From contig JBLRWQ010000003.1 in assembly GCA_047921175.1 (NCBI GenBank), positions 30,743 to 94,742 on the forward strand: a stretch of DNA of 64,000 bases, written 5' to 3'. A model generated the notes under the pieces. That model searched no databases and had not been told where the DNA came from. It saw only the letters and a program-made list of their open reading frames with translations. Every line of letters begins with the position of its first letter. Positions within the stretch are counted from its first letter, which is position 1. Positions 46,301-47,406 of the stretch are shown here, in pieces. The translations under genes and the position numbers were made by a program. The stretch is from T1Sed10-7 sp047921175. GTDB lineage: Bacteria > Actinomycetota > Nitriliruptoria > Nitriliruptorales > Nitriliruptoraceae.

Positions 46301-46867
46301 GAGCTCGTGACGGAGAACGGTGAGCAGGTCCATGCGGGGGGTGCCGTCGGAGTAGACCCAGCTCCACCCGTGGCCCGCAGCGAACGGGTCCACCACGATC
46401 ACGTTGCCGATGTGCCGACCGAGCTCGAGGTCCGGGAGGTCCTCGAGCGTGGCAGTCACTCCGGAGAGATCAGCCGCGGGCAGCGCGTTCTGCCACTCCG
46501 CGATGGGTTGGACCAGTCCGCTCTGAAGCTGCTCGATGCTCAGCGGCACCTCAGCGGACGTCTCGCCCGGCATGCTGGCGGCGACCATCGAGGCGACGTC
46601 GAGCGGCGCTTCGAGTTCCGGGTCAACGTTCCGAACGGAGGACGTCGGTCCGGTCCCGGCCGGTGCGGCGGCCGCCAGAAGGAGCGAGAAGACCAGGAGG
46701 GTGACGACCAATCGCCGTGGGATACTCGCTTCCACGACGACCTGCGTAGCCTTCGGCGACGCTGACACGGGAGCCTCTACGAGAGCGCTCGTCCGAATCC
46801 GAGCGAACCATGCCTTCCGGGCATACACCCAGGACGCCCCCGTCGTCAAGGGGCGCCTGCCACCCAT
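13232..46867 (-). CDS. giant (about 11,200-residue) secreted repeat protein with metzincin motifs at both ends
   Basis: One uninterrupted frame of 33.6 kb. ATG at 46867 has a GAGG upstream; GTG at 46735 would give a cleaner 27-residue signal peptide (hydrophobic LVVTLLVFSLLLAAAA either way). Order, approximate residues: signal 1-70; metzincin-like domain with HELGHVLGYEH (187-197) and a following Met; acidic Ser/Pro/Glu linker 210-355; long beta-rich repeat region 440-7600 rich in phrases like VTADGDVSVTA, interspersed with about 18 modules of the YRYLG..DL..DY...W type; GGxGxDxxxG calcium-binding repeats 7900-9780; two LamG-like modules 9910-10270; six Calx-beta-like modules 10280-10970; second metzincin site HEIGHALGYGHD (11096-11107) with Met11119. 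No LPXTG anchor. Probably an extracellular adhesin or matrix protein; protease function is inferred. The last 30 or so residues are antisense to a transposase remnant, so the native C-terminus may be lost. Confidence 0.88.
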   Translation of the reverse strand: MGGRRPLTTGASWVYARKAWFARIRTSALVEAPVSASPKATQVVVEASIPRRLVVTLLVFSLLLAAAAPAGTGPTSSVRNVDPELEAPLDVASMVAASMPGETSAEVPLSIEQLQSGLVQPIAEWQNALPAADLSGVTATLEDLPDLELGRHIGNVIVVDPFAAGHGWSWVYSDGTPRMDLLTVLRHELGHVLGYEHTGEGLMAPTLSPGAAFPVEVPEGGAPVDGPATDDGSTDPELQPASELDLELRSTSEPAPEQGLAAELRGEDDGSDDTDGGSEQDVQSTSDEPEGLVEPVVLTSSHPDGLAGESITDPEQAPPEDGTTAALEGASTSADSGDEGMRLLDAGVSTGDEELLDGFVTMSALESAACTANEVCVDGSGSDDVLTLWMIDGLLYVSSTNAFTVNGYPYAGTTAFLAPGTSLRIRGMGGNDTVRLSGIITLPGVHLAVDAEAIEVLEGASVTTGGDGDLSLAAVATGSGIDPSVQSLSASVGVLGAITGRHVLLTALVQHLVNLSDPSLNGLVSLTLSTSATVNVAAPVTAETLIVAADTRVTFHYDGTALTTTPSGIWEGVSLPDGEVRLTLTSVTTAAVSGTPLTITGTGPGALAVSASDALDIAIVITDESSETRLLRVAARDTAAYFEFDRLKVDVTASRTTTASVVGTEATPIVVSAGSGAVELTASNSGDVRATVDSDLVGTARIAMSSDVAEALLRDAEVTAGRLTVEAESATGHGSVAKIAHNTVTGSASATLEDLQLTLGSGGLVVEASDATGMSAVSEQLEYVPGTPLVSLESAETRNTLERSVGAALTSITITANAGPVVVAATRAANLLANTQATLLSAKDDLMPLSSSKGLAGTLSVNVVLGGASASVDTSSLTGTDVSVTALDTSFVDATSEVSVISSVSPDVLFGDQAAVSITGAIALNYIGWRVDKLALAALDVVLGSGTGLGPVEEPVVTAARLTDTTVDAGGAVTVTGTSTATINATVSNAATSLSSAAFGASSAAAALTLATNQISTRTRAVVEFPEGGYPALRDNTVTVVGPLVIRAHDASTIHSNVKLVSSSVTTNDGGMHYLGELIGGLTPTDHLSTDMPDTVDFGETVRVVSGHTAGGTVDAVYRWMGPDGSVVDLSQADYLDLGWWQEVLSTSLLPEVSTLTPSGSVGVGGVIVLNDVSNDVEAVLRNAWVVVGSVTVEALGAATILSVADVAAVATGGTSMFGPGLSLAVGGAIVGNRILTDVVALVEGSEILTCAGTGLGDVTVAAENTSVIAATNSAVVESDGITAAAILAINTIGWARSNLFLQVIDAILGSPYLQTAAYGGAQPARTEAEVLNSTIAATGDVAIVATGSAAITASVTNKTSSLPKGLFSTTGMSVGAVLASSFVNSIVHASASHAVLAGDLVEPITGTVEQWDRVWTDPTSLFLYVGNETRGPPLDDLDDGTQWQHLNSITAGGSITIDASDSSTIDATTRMLGVVSPTNDAGAGIINGFLAALLNAYDFTSNSGSHWVRFGDEVRVADDHADLTVAGKVFRFMGTDRDVDLSGADYTDYELWKEVTPANLLLGSVAYAALGEIGSTLDNSSLNGGSKSFAALIARNEVRTVVSATADHVHLDADGDVTIAAELTARITSLDDSIVQAWEGYGGVLVSNTVLADAEASATSGRIDSGGDVTVNARSAALIDATATSRMEGWDAKSVVIAFNAVGWKPGDIFFNLVTTILGDAELQPDTPFHGPQPVRTVAALTDTPVTAAGGLRVTAIAESSITAVVGNENTIQAVVDLLFSSSAGKGDYDAKSNPTGSKSEGYGASGAAGGLLIASNKVVADTDASITFIGSDPGEVRAGGALEIVAEDAVTIISTSIVIQDVVTKNDLSGVVGIVESILIPGQYDFTTASGERLLMPKGDPLLPGVRVRLGADYTGGGEPGAVYEYIGLGSQTFRLDEVDYDEAAVTDPFLKQWRKVVVEYGTWDGLESLYPGIGNFTDSDARAVGILIVLNDVRGSAEALLDNAIVTATSVLVQALENATLQALAQLNVSASGGSYYGSGTVTAYGGQLATNVVLSSAVARIEDSDVTTTSGAVVVDARNISTLDARVLTTGTSGDKAGMVTLAFNTIGWGSQNVLFNALDTIIGRPGAENPDYVAGVDTPASLEADARVLRDGTIYRYLGEYQQQLDAEGNRVWVRLPARTDVDLTKEVYEDVLYRWSAPTSQWLEVPSGTTLPTAPEAGDAVVLTAKQGTYERGLYQWSGTAWERPYVVDLAPAFPWPPDDLALFQTDGGLYQWSASTKEWNEVTSGAILPTAPTAGEVFVLTAEDGSFEPGIYRWSGTQWEPQLFVELGRTLPTPPDDGALFVKLAPWRRVPEVFGNEDPALVHAEILRSTVVAAGDGTVTAISAATINATVSNAAISAASAMWNATGKAFGALVASNRVSAQAAATIRDSFVDAVGAVRVAAEDASAIFANIKLLTSSVTTNDGGAAVKQEIADDLTWADFSSKDTSATIAFGQRVRIASDHLTPSFTSADGVQSLTTGTQVKLADDFGSARLASTDGRRLLITGDNVQHGDEVYRYLGPNGIVDLGVEVYTDTRRWARIGGTAGAVYVYRGTAGEVDLSSEDYRVAGRWEPISGLAGHVYQYLGPGAVGMDLSSQDYGDLRYWKLVPESSLFPEGINVTNSDSTAVGILIVLNTVTSDVAATVAGSTIDAASLDVSALATALIRAVADATVISSGGNTYTGEGDSIAGSGVIATNVVLSSAVASVVDSRVFVDGDVNVLARNISFIDAVNSNSAKSEGDSGAVTLAFNTIGWKLQNVLFNAIDAILGDDLLAEAMDNRQPAEVIAEIRDSSVEAGGDVRVVALNDAVIVSRITNTATGVSATVTGSSAFALGVVIASNMVLTQTQARVSFAADLPTEYTQADVPGEVGLYDRVRLENGKVYEYIGAGRGPPPEDGDYDNATDWRRYDVLEAGGAVEVVAEDAAIISATTALEAVAQAINDQGFSLYAGIVERALKEYQFTNYSGTWPMLPGFLVLDADTGKLYLFVGEPVELGEEPSAIDVDLTEEDFETSALWQEFDVSAWFAFVQANFPNMSTSDAMAFGGLVTRNNVQASVEAVLEGLAVDSGGDVRVTAQETAAIDATITSVVEAKGGSPVAKKGSKSIAGNIVLATNLVLSTADARVSDVELTAAGDLLVSAVNDAWIVASANATTSSQGVSVGGVVAFNTIGWESQNLLFNLVDALLGSLIGDPDAMRTSAVIERSTVDVAGAVTVRALSTATIDASVANAVTTLVSSGTSDRQAISVGAVLAMNKIATDVTAAIRDSSAVRAGDIEVVASDATSITSFVDSPVLAVTISAEGSRSIAVGLSISRNEIHADVLAEVTASSAHAEAGSVTVSATQAAAIDATATASAIGFSVGASKDSMAFSGGGATAVNVIAGSTEALVTGSTVTADGTDAGQGAISVEAEHTAAIDALIRAISVAIAVGNETTTAVAIGASIARNLIGWDEYTGQDPIDVTATSSGSSLTAAGDISVTAGSTASIDAIVEAVSVAVAATSGNATTVGVGGIWADNSIAVHVTASIDGAGAITTVGGDILVAASDGSSIDAQTNGAAVTASLGGDRAVSVSVGFSLGLNRIANQVTARVDGPTSVMTDGAPVTVTATDDSSITVQAIAVAVSVSMAGGSPAVSVSGGGAMARNVILSTTHASLANTAVGTEDEPVGAVTVTADSTASITATILAFAASFAFSGGDVGVGVALGVSVAQNIIGWDPYGPDVADHHSDDGTVAVLQPDETVRVVHGPRSGDTYVWVGPLDAHATVDLGAFDHAEDDAWELADDVEPEDATHQLDSFPQVLGTGETVNVGGTVYRYVGAPLTATWDLTSEEFADPTKWQLTNLTPVVGGTVAVVDGATIVSSGDLTVTTSAARSIDATVLAVAAALSGGTKAGVAVSGAGAHAENRIGGDIRAAVEGSDVTAAAVTVTATDASSIRAVVAAASVAASMGGTAGVSVAVGISIAVNRLDRDVEASISDSAVTTETGDVTVTALAAGTSLFTVDLGDLTPMELDLAQSDVAASPGADDGDTHEPAATATYRSDAIGVTVLQAGHTVLVVSGMYAGNTYRYLGVDVATPNLATMDYASTSQWELTALSPAAARAVQQELVGLLEDEGLILNTTDGEDFRVTLLTLVPGQAWQLTDVDGRTYLLTLLDGGQLSVAAPTIQVVAAAASLAAGIGGTAGVSVAGAGAVALNRDDTRVDAHVTDSTVDSAADVELTAANESRLTATIVAASLSIGVGGTAGVGASIGVAIARNDLGFTDGVPTAWVSARIAGSTVTAVGEVRLIATSSQTISAVVVAGSVAIGGGGTAGIGLAGSGVDVRNRIGTLVEAVIEATDATSNGPITAAGVHLTAEDTSRINAVAAAASIAGAFGGTAGVALSIGVSLAENTIRTVVRAAIDGATVDSLGGPLSVEASGDAAIRAVSAAASAAISFAGTVAVGLSGAGARAINVITTSTVAEVVDAIVTVTGDLLVRASDTASIDAIVAAASGSVAVGGVVGVGASVGAAVARNYIGWEPGEATPTYRTDLGENEMPYQIESGDTVLVVGGARGGEVYRYLGTTALTGEDGARLDLAALSYSDPTSWEQVALEPNAAITRAALTRTVVTGHGRIDVVADANRRISSVVLAGSVALAGSGTVAVGGSGAGVETTNRIAAEVTASIVGSASTAIGALRGITVSAEDSSTINAIAGAASVAAAFSGLAAVSVSIGVALAYNQITNVVTAEIRDADVTASAGSVQVLADETAGIAAGAVASSLSAAGSFVGIALSGAGADATNLIANQVLATIVDSEVTAGDVPIMYGPAVQLVASLHTNDLVERPDGTVWRYVGEDDDRDIAAGEDPIDLSDLAQDYPNNANWQGTGLTTLHDVIVEATSASTLSAVAGAAAGSIAGGFVAVAGSVGVSIARNLLGPDTLAEGPRTNRVLAVIEGSQVWATRDLRVTASATDRITTDSYAGSVAIAIGIGAAVASAGAEATSVASTRVLAAIEDSSVLAGHHLAVLAVGGTEVGAAKAVGLAISGSLGAVSVGISVVDTLIANDVQARLTATTPQVAVAGGNLTVAATSTSILDGAAGVAASLAAGVGFSLAGAGIAITTLVDDLVSAVVEGPIAVLAGGQLAVRATGTSEVDTAALAAALAVAPIGIAGSATEVVSTISSEISARITQAAVVANAVDVLATSVARITGLEVVGLSGGLIAGTLNVGIANLLTTASATIHAATVFAATGAVRVIATAVNEGRVSANGGAAGLAAFGGFSATVNLGRGRAVEEVLAQLTGGATVIADTVVVQATSTDLLRAETIAGSIGGLSVTGAVSTTTTTNTALVRLGDGVEILARTLTIGAALDQNIDGKADSYTLALAAGTGALITHTLTSRADVLIGAVDVVATVITIGAVNRLVKDGYGDAPTLHSGSASAGSLTVMVSLTEVGTDTHPFQATVTIGTGASIVTDGTNLDRGSLRIDAATDVTAFDKAAVESVAGFQVTAVNSIIDTETLADIAVTGAVLENRTGDVVLATRADSLVVASANLLIISVLAGGASGLASTDTDVTQQITVTDSAITGQDLKLYAGRGSSGVPNLFYTFADVQILAVSMYPSIAIPVVLADITEHNTITLAGSTQLRALQDIDLLAVEGLGGTERAGTDGGVLSLSMIPYGVVVPDGSSVTSTNTVTIGSGTKVIAGLNSSSIVLIRPDDDLWDGTGRPLTADDRTALAAEGVQVPADVPYELVGLEPDDIPLVVSTGMVVKVVAGANGGGVVGGYYSYRPVTDGHSLYLHEEDYSVTSRWVRLTAGTQTVDGRTVPSISQVEAAGSYYGSDVTQQLQQQLVGAFYVVKPVELAAPTLTYRNLALLLIEQREQLVAWMTDHATNADAVARYQVQLDIIDRTLDELGLVTYRITVNPGDTVHDLRPTGTTPTTANRYLFLGAAAEGIVLAEEDFSVTTRWRLEGTGGTATHTTESKTPGVRLVNQQLDALFLELPPITAAPGSVYVVADDTAAQRAALQSAIDAGRLVTRAGATLLISNLSPFPMTVADAIIRDSERIVIVDGEAAVLKPGSVYLNYRAVTPTVDDPPTSTISITQHYVSGSSDVLVPSIDQDLFIVGDVINEAGAIVIRNENGSINVYGEIRGASVDIFSARDFSLNVDDWFHTNADPRQLADYSRIRLLARSLGDNTVITGPLTSDIPTVQAFYDLLYNAPYVNPFFSGLNVGLAADHSRILALGRITITARYLNVNGLIQSGVQELRLEVGSDFQRTFTTSLTGADGKPLQYVTFGSGVPVRAYFDAERQAIVVEDIVTSGGEIVLAGQILSTGNGRIAVAYGFTDVVIINNSRYELIVNRIDTTTDRIGRITIIDTALLTKHEYTVTSTSGIRRIVSDGVLGQSDDPTSGTTIPGIDYTVRTDTTYPAGTSLSYAVQEGLYYVWVEGQAGVQTTRTKYEKKSFNLIPGWGGLNDLLVKDMTYQWQEIFFTDQRPLLMSEVVTCDPSKTTCTIYGETSATPVQGIGETYSIRYDYEVTSRTLTSETWTTGGGWLRKKTIHLLITDVAGFYDYYTHTLKADNPISLQFLPGPTAPRIEITSATTISLLGNIQSPTQGTVTITSTGGSVLGAEHVAVYGASPVVHAAGDVRLNVEGVTVGTTKGPLTVVAGGDIHVVAVATSVHTDRLLVDQVTTTGGDVRLIAPAGIHVACSGTACTSESLIAGERVALISSRGALGTAAAPLPIDSDVLGAGNLTVYANGDVHIVEVSGDLELGRPWAWERSEFASIVSLTGGVRLATRDGSILDDTGRSPLQQPADKLDLILELFPTGGGTYDGSTFRYPLSVSVVGFLYPDLELPTWTADEVSVGDVPNIWAKSVTLIAGGAGNSVGRATGLQSLELTGGFDGLSDVEQQLLSQLKLEDVIGRMHAVYRYLGTSGSVDLAAADFSGTDWAPIIPTVLGPSAPSSSVTTGAIVLVELPDVYGLYRYLGPSRIVTIANEDLADPTRWQKIDLNDRLGTYLLDHGDLVVDTTDLRRLTFELIEAIETVPAAETVTITTDAPGDVAVRVDADLEVTRVTAGGSVRLEATGNLVDLGSGPAAVTAVGDVQLLAGDAIYGFGTDGQRFRVALHPDAELTATASGDIRIVQVSGAVTVPGATFTAGDLHAARVATPANVHLHVLGGDLFLGTVQAGTTATLWASGSILNGVVDSQNTAGNLVTPTATLTAGGSIGEEGSPLDTEIGDVPADTTDDTSGWLDATAHEDIHLSNRITLWARTVTSTTGDVGLDVDGDLFIGLISAVAGGVLADVRGEIQRNNGGPELEIIAIDGLLIADDDIGTYLAPIRTALANLVASSTTGGIWLDDLGHLRIGQLAATDGLLSVTTFRGVRTATVARIHTVASGGQDGTITIAEPVVSLDVLLHAAGSILDNADGGARDIIATNAVMVAGGGIGTTANALETWIGRLEAAAGAGGIRIDDRGGLTIGGIASAELPEAFGVNGTEGLLAGSEIHVTTTGYLTIVEDVISTAAAVILHAIDSPAVTAPNVPIPDPSRDTSLWRDGPSASDGSDDDEDLIVTDGATVRAATTLRLLAGDDLLLAAGTMVEAGTSIALHADHGNAEVEQVGARIDVVGSLAAPTILITGERNDDVIYLSPETLQGHTTIYGDYDASLGELLTAAGGDDVIILDRLPDLDPGCKYLVNGECTGTMGGPASLVTGLEEAPERDVIDVDAGTGSDTYHVILTGTSDHLVNITDSGAPDGGLDRLYVTGTEDSSNVFLLRSRFVTRLQPAGDGLLDTYERVNYDRSIDVLHVHGGLEDDRFYVDDNSALTYLDGRGGDNLFQIGQLFGAPRSSDPNVDDPLAVVDDDTDPMAPFVAVGDDISTVLTTRGYLSPGISFPTTVYGGSGHDTFYVYSNQALLKLFGEAGNDTFVVRAFLLGELDEQGRLVPRSAGGSSVADTLLDGGDGDDHFEYNINAPVSIDGGPGVNTVVVIGTEGPDAFVITREGVQGGGLNVTYTRIQRLEVDGQEGDDVFYVLSTAADVITVIVGGLGNDSIHVGGDVMSRIVALQVEGVSGMIDHLVQSDDPAYDGIWVEGIQLNIVTGAVGTFMVTEGAGGTVVYEPGTTGRPTGSAYLLELAVPPTTPDTIVYVTVSAAPSSLADGLTAESIEISVDGGLSWHRALVLVFDAAAPEGHPNHWYRQQEILVRALHDTVAEGERIVVVSHSTYSTEGAFDQLDIPNVEVTVIDDDLPNVTVRQSGAETVVVEEGRTDTYTIELTAPPAHGESITVWLDATDPRVVLSAEAIGTRFVTDTSGDRWGVEFDHTNWADTVTITVGAADPGRGVQGRLFALIHHEVESTLGTYDGVRVDGILEVDIRDRDTGEVLVVHSDGGTLVSEGTPDTYTVELTTTPTAPVTVTILTDGQTSASPADPDDPRFGYDEDGHLYIVFDLDAWDMPAQIVVTVVPENVRHDGGQPQVVYPSQPQDTRYVFGPLIVEGETVREWPLTNGMRLPTETDRELPELYLPEEALDPTLQTDRLFVYDAGSVADKTGYLELLAGCTGDLEQCHAQALAAVYGLDAHDVNEAWERLRDTYGLDSFGWIHGLDMGGAVQFDYGRDVTDLRTVAGGITYHNIEIVQILLGQGDDTFTVSGTVEGSITVVHGGGGDDTLTVAGGGGSDAPLVLFGDTSQDGSAYTTTTSLRNGTGRVFANHGDDTIDARDATGGVTIYGGRGNDTIYGSAHDDHLAGGSGNDTIYGIDGANHIYGDSGFNLDLTTRLSLAGDRPLLTVVNDPVTLVTGDDVPAGWYGPNLPPTVDLLHGPGDDLLVGGLGDDIILGDYGEIVQAAGTVRLTTIGYVERVESLRTNEGGADTILGDGTPGVAGPEAGGSGSDTIVGGAGSDVISAQDGDNIVLGDNGRVTWIVSTDGIRTLVAIESLAPSHGAADTITAGIGDDIVVGGAEGDTITVAGGSNVVVGDSATLAFENGLLVGLVSIDTGIGGADIIVLTGTGTDGGDDVVVGGADADIITIAAGSNLVLGDNGRLEWTILGGVARLTLVTTTAPTDGGADLIEINGDGNNVIIGGTAGDLIFGSDGNDLVFGDHGELKAEGVGWIDLAAIPLSRPITEHPFTFTSIYTQTEHQGGPDIILGFGGDDILVGGQGDDILFGGDGDDDIIGGHTVTGGHDGDDLIDGGPGNDVIAGDNARILRTGSSVSPRIRTLADATVYDGVGSDPQSDPTGRLVRQVTIWDHAVGVSRDLWGHDVIAGGAGMDEVFGQLGNDVLHGDGRVIFLTTVAFGDETVIPADPGAWVVSLPDAATADGDDYVEGGGGDDLIFGGLGQDDLIGGSSSLFGLDTSEQRPDGSDVIYGGNAEPTRLDLDDLGPDDVNRHSRDADVILGDNGNIFRIVVGDAFATLNYDCYNADGSPNLNNACANNIRLIPRVVVSLDHSPTGDASGYWSHADDPSAPIWITAGTGTNIGAGDFLYGEAGDDVIYGMSGDDAIFGNAGNDHLIGGAGHDWISGGAGDDGILGDDGRIHTSRNGLAEPLYGITTPNLQQTLTTPGNLQSAVVHVTGELNHAVTFPHLTVDGQPLDTFRVGGNDIIYGGRGNDFIHGGEGEDAISGAEALPFYHQPDPWIPLAQVFASHDSQYGVLQWQGHRERFLYYDEYDPLRRVMVLPYFHGAVPVTILVKNADEGGIYEVAYYDFLLNFDPIVDDGRDVLFGDGGNDWLVGGTNADRMYGGWGDDLLNADDNHDSTAGTSDPWANDTTDTATEPPSNADLAYGGAGRDILIANTGADRLIDWAGEFNSYLVPFRPYGNFTISRTMMPGLMQFLYQLSRADGADHTIGTANGGAPDRHGEPYGELGLVTSRDKLFWQDQTGAPHDPQAGNHAGRRDILRYEDFTSTVDALAAWAEASGTWVVRNSRYESVAVSGQDAVSLFYVDHVLPSYYELFATVSTDKAIGGQNANAYIIFDYQSATDFKFAGIDVGTSKLQIGQRTASGWQILAQANLKMTAGRDYDLFVVVDGQTVTLTVEGVSVSYTFASPLLDPADPSLGVVDPLTDGAVGVGSNASVGRVTRYGVQIPAPEITYSATQMLNAPPGHQVISGTWSIENGRYTGTATTAAGAISLAAPLEVAPSALLVIDTTVSTTSSGGLVFDYLAPDRFKYVVLDAAAGRLVIGHRTAKGWIEDAALSVIIVPGTDYTLSIRLVDNRVTVALNGTDLLSFTYNSLVNQGPVGLLSRAGSTSFATLTHQTDDPDLQSVVPSLTVRPATVVEGDSGSRTVEVTVQLSRASTETITVAYTTADGTAHAGSDYQSIQGTLTFAPGELSRTITVLVFGDTEPEVDEVFWLNLSDPVGATLATATATVTIRNDDASTTVTVVATDPDASEVGPETGTFVVTRDGSLDAPLAVRLDWSGTAARNLHYTVSVMGGTLTTDGSTLTVDAGAAAATITIHPIPDDQANATRTVILSIVHQETYRIGDAASATVRIHDDVSAPRLSISSATVVEGNVWAQLVITLSAPASTPVTVTVRTYDGTATAGQDYRSLVTTITIQPGQTTAAVQVRIIGDSTPEPDEYFTVELSDPVGAVVDRGVGMVTITESKPTISLVATTTTANEVGPVTAAFTVTRSVNTDMPVTIALTWGGTATFGTDYTIVVVGGTLSADRATLSLSAGATTASITIIPISDTLVEGDETVILSLANSTSYDLATARSATITILDAPPPPPAPVVSMTAPVTSTTEGSPNPAQLVLTRTGDLASTLTVHLSWSGTATASADYTWTVSDGTLTADRATATFAAGSSTITITIHAVDDTEVETTESVIVQLAAGSDYDVGTPPSATVTIVDDDAPPPTSLPTLSVDDITVTEGDRGTSNAVLTISLSAPATTDITVRVTTVDGTAKVRADYKALATTITIKQGTTTATVTIQIVGDKVAEPTEYFTVVLSNLTGQAALGEAVGTVTIIDNDGKLVAASLPEQPVSDDEAHTVEQFQPLFEAAIAAWAALGADPSVLAALTFEITDLGGTGLAEAVGTTISLDATASGWGWYVDPTPGTHDGFVRRGGDLIAATGSAAAGRIDLWTVLLHEIGHALGYGHDTFAPGSDLGRIMDGMLEPGVRRSSSPRTRHVAAGWWLRRGPGPAQLAIPDDVAHPRGREGHEAGEAAQTPCPIVTHPTSQPWEAQPHHPREDVLSLLLNLVRPS
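13930..16030 (-). repeat. six tandem Calx-beta-like modules of the giant protein
   Basis: Alternating classical modules (VVEGDSGSRTVEVTVQLSRA, VVEGNVWAQLVITLSAPA, VTEGDRGTSNAVLTISLSAP) and divergent ones with an L-x-W-x-GTA-x(4)-Y core (RLDWSGTAARNLHY, ALTWGGTATFGTDY, HLSWSGTATASADY). Calx-beta domains bind calcium and are common in large extracellular adhesins. Confidence 0.85.
17540..23170 (-). repeat. hemolysin-type calcium-binding (GGxGxDxxxG) repeat blocks of the giant protein
   Basis: Many nonapeptide-like repeats are readable, such as GGRGNDTIYGSAHDDHLAGG near 20,650, GGLGDDIILGDYGEIV near 20,330, GGQGDDILFGGDGDDDIIGG near 19,340 and GGWGDDLLNADDN near 17,590. They are often followed by an ILGDNGRV-type strand. 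The DNA shows the repeats as recurring complements of gacgac/ggcggc. Calx-beta-like modules interrupt the block at about 22,480-21,400. These repeats fold as calcium-filled parallel beta-rolls in RTX proteins. Confidence 0.85.
25830..43570 (-). repeat. dispersed module Y-x-Y-[LV]-G ... D-L ... D-[YF] ... W inside the giant protein
   Basis: About 18 copies of a 35-45-residue module occur within the beta-rich region, for example VYRWMGPDGSVVDLSQADY near 43,510, VFRFMGTDRDVDLSGADY near 42,260, three in tandem around 39,200-38,940, and VYRYLGTSGSVDLAAADF near 26,030. Each has an aromatic-rich strand ending in Gly, then DL/VDL, then a D[YF] pair and a Trp about 8 residues later, usually preceded by a G-D-x-V-x-V strand. 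They look like small beta modules inserted between filament repeats. I know no name for the module. Confidence 0.65.
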
Positions 46868-46920
46868 TTCCGTACCTCGCCGCCCCGGCGTCGCTCCGGG
46901 CGTCCGACCGTTCACCGAAC

Positions 46921-46948
46921 GTGAGCCGCGGCACCGGCAGCGGCTCAC
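46921..46948. promoter_or_regulatory. 9-bp inverted repeat upstream of the giant gene
   Basis: GTGAGCCGC (46921-46929) and GCGGCTCAC (46940-46948) are perfect inverted repeats 54 bases upstream of the ATG at 46867. It could be an operator or a leader hairpin. The position is suggestive; function is inferred. Confidence 0.4.
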
Positions 46949-47185
46949 TCGGTCACGCTGAGGGCTCACCACTCGGCGTCGCGAACCAGCCTCCCAGCCG
47001 ACGACCTCGCCTCGGAACCGATCCCGGCCTCGCCCAGCGCCGGCTCGCCGGCAGCGATCATCGCGGCGGTCGTGTGCACCTCAGACAACCGACCGACGCG
47101 AAGTCACCGCCCAGCTTCAACGTGAGGTAGAGGGTCGAGTTCCCCTCCCCGACCCCGATCGGCTGCGAACTCCTGCCGCCGATGC

Positions 47186-47223
47186 CGTGCACGGACCAGC
47201 GCCCATCGGGTGGTCCGTGCACG
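47186..47223. promoter_or_regulatory. perfect 13-bp inverted repeat in the giant gene's upstream region
   Basis: CGTGCACGGACCA (47186-47198) and TGGTCCGTGCACG (47211-47223) are perfectly complementary around a 12-base loop. No T tract follows on either strand. It may be a regulator site or a T-less terminator between the methyltransferase and the giant gene. Confidence 0.5.
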
Positions 47224-47341
47224 CTCGATGGTCGTTGACGGGCCGAAGCTGCACGAACCTGCGCCAACTCGCGGCTCGTGCGGGGCACCGCCCTCAGCGA
47301 CGCGATCGACCGAGGCGGGTCGATGGTTCAACTCCCGGTGA

Positions 47342-47357
47342 GTCCGACGGGTCGGAC
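47342..47357. terminator. 16-bp near-palindrome just past the methyltransferase stop
   Basis: GTCCGAC (47342-47348), two bases, and GTCGGAC (47351-47357) form a symmetric element 50 bases beyond the end of the methyltransferase gene on the minus strand. The 2-base loop is too tight for an ideal terminator, so an operator is equally possible. Confidence 0.3.
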
Positions 47358-47406
47358 GCGGGTCCGGCCCCTCCGACCTCCGACGTGTCGGGCTGACACC
47401 GAGGGG

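Larger units (their letters stand above)
46949..47406. other. intergenic region upstream of the giant gene
   Basis: About 460 bases between the giant gene's 5' region and the methyltransferase stop. I find no convincing gene. Short minus-strand frames exist (one reads STLYLTLKLGGDFASVGCL) but have no recognisable family. The stretch holds two further inverted repeats, listed separately, and is the natural place for the giant gene's promoter. Confidence 0.5.

Noticed and set aside
47058..47331. Small minus-strand frames upstream of the giant gene
   Set aside because: They overlap each other and the 13-bp inverted repeat, have no ribosome binding site I can see and match no family.
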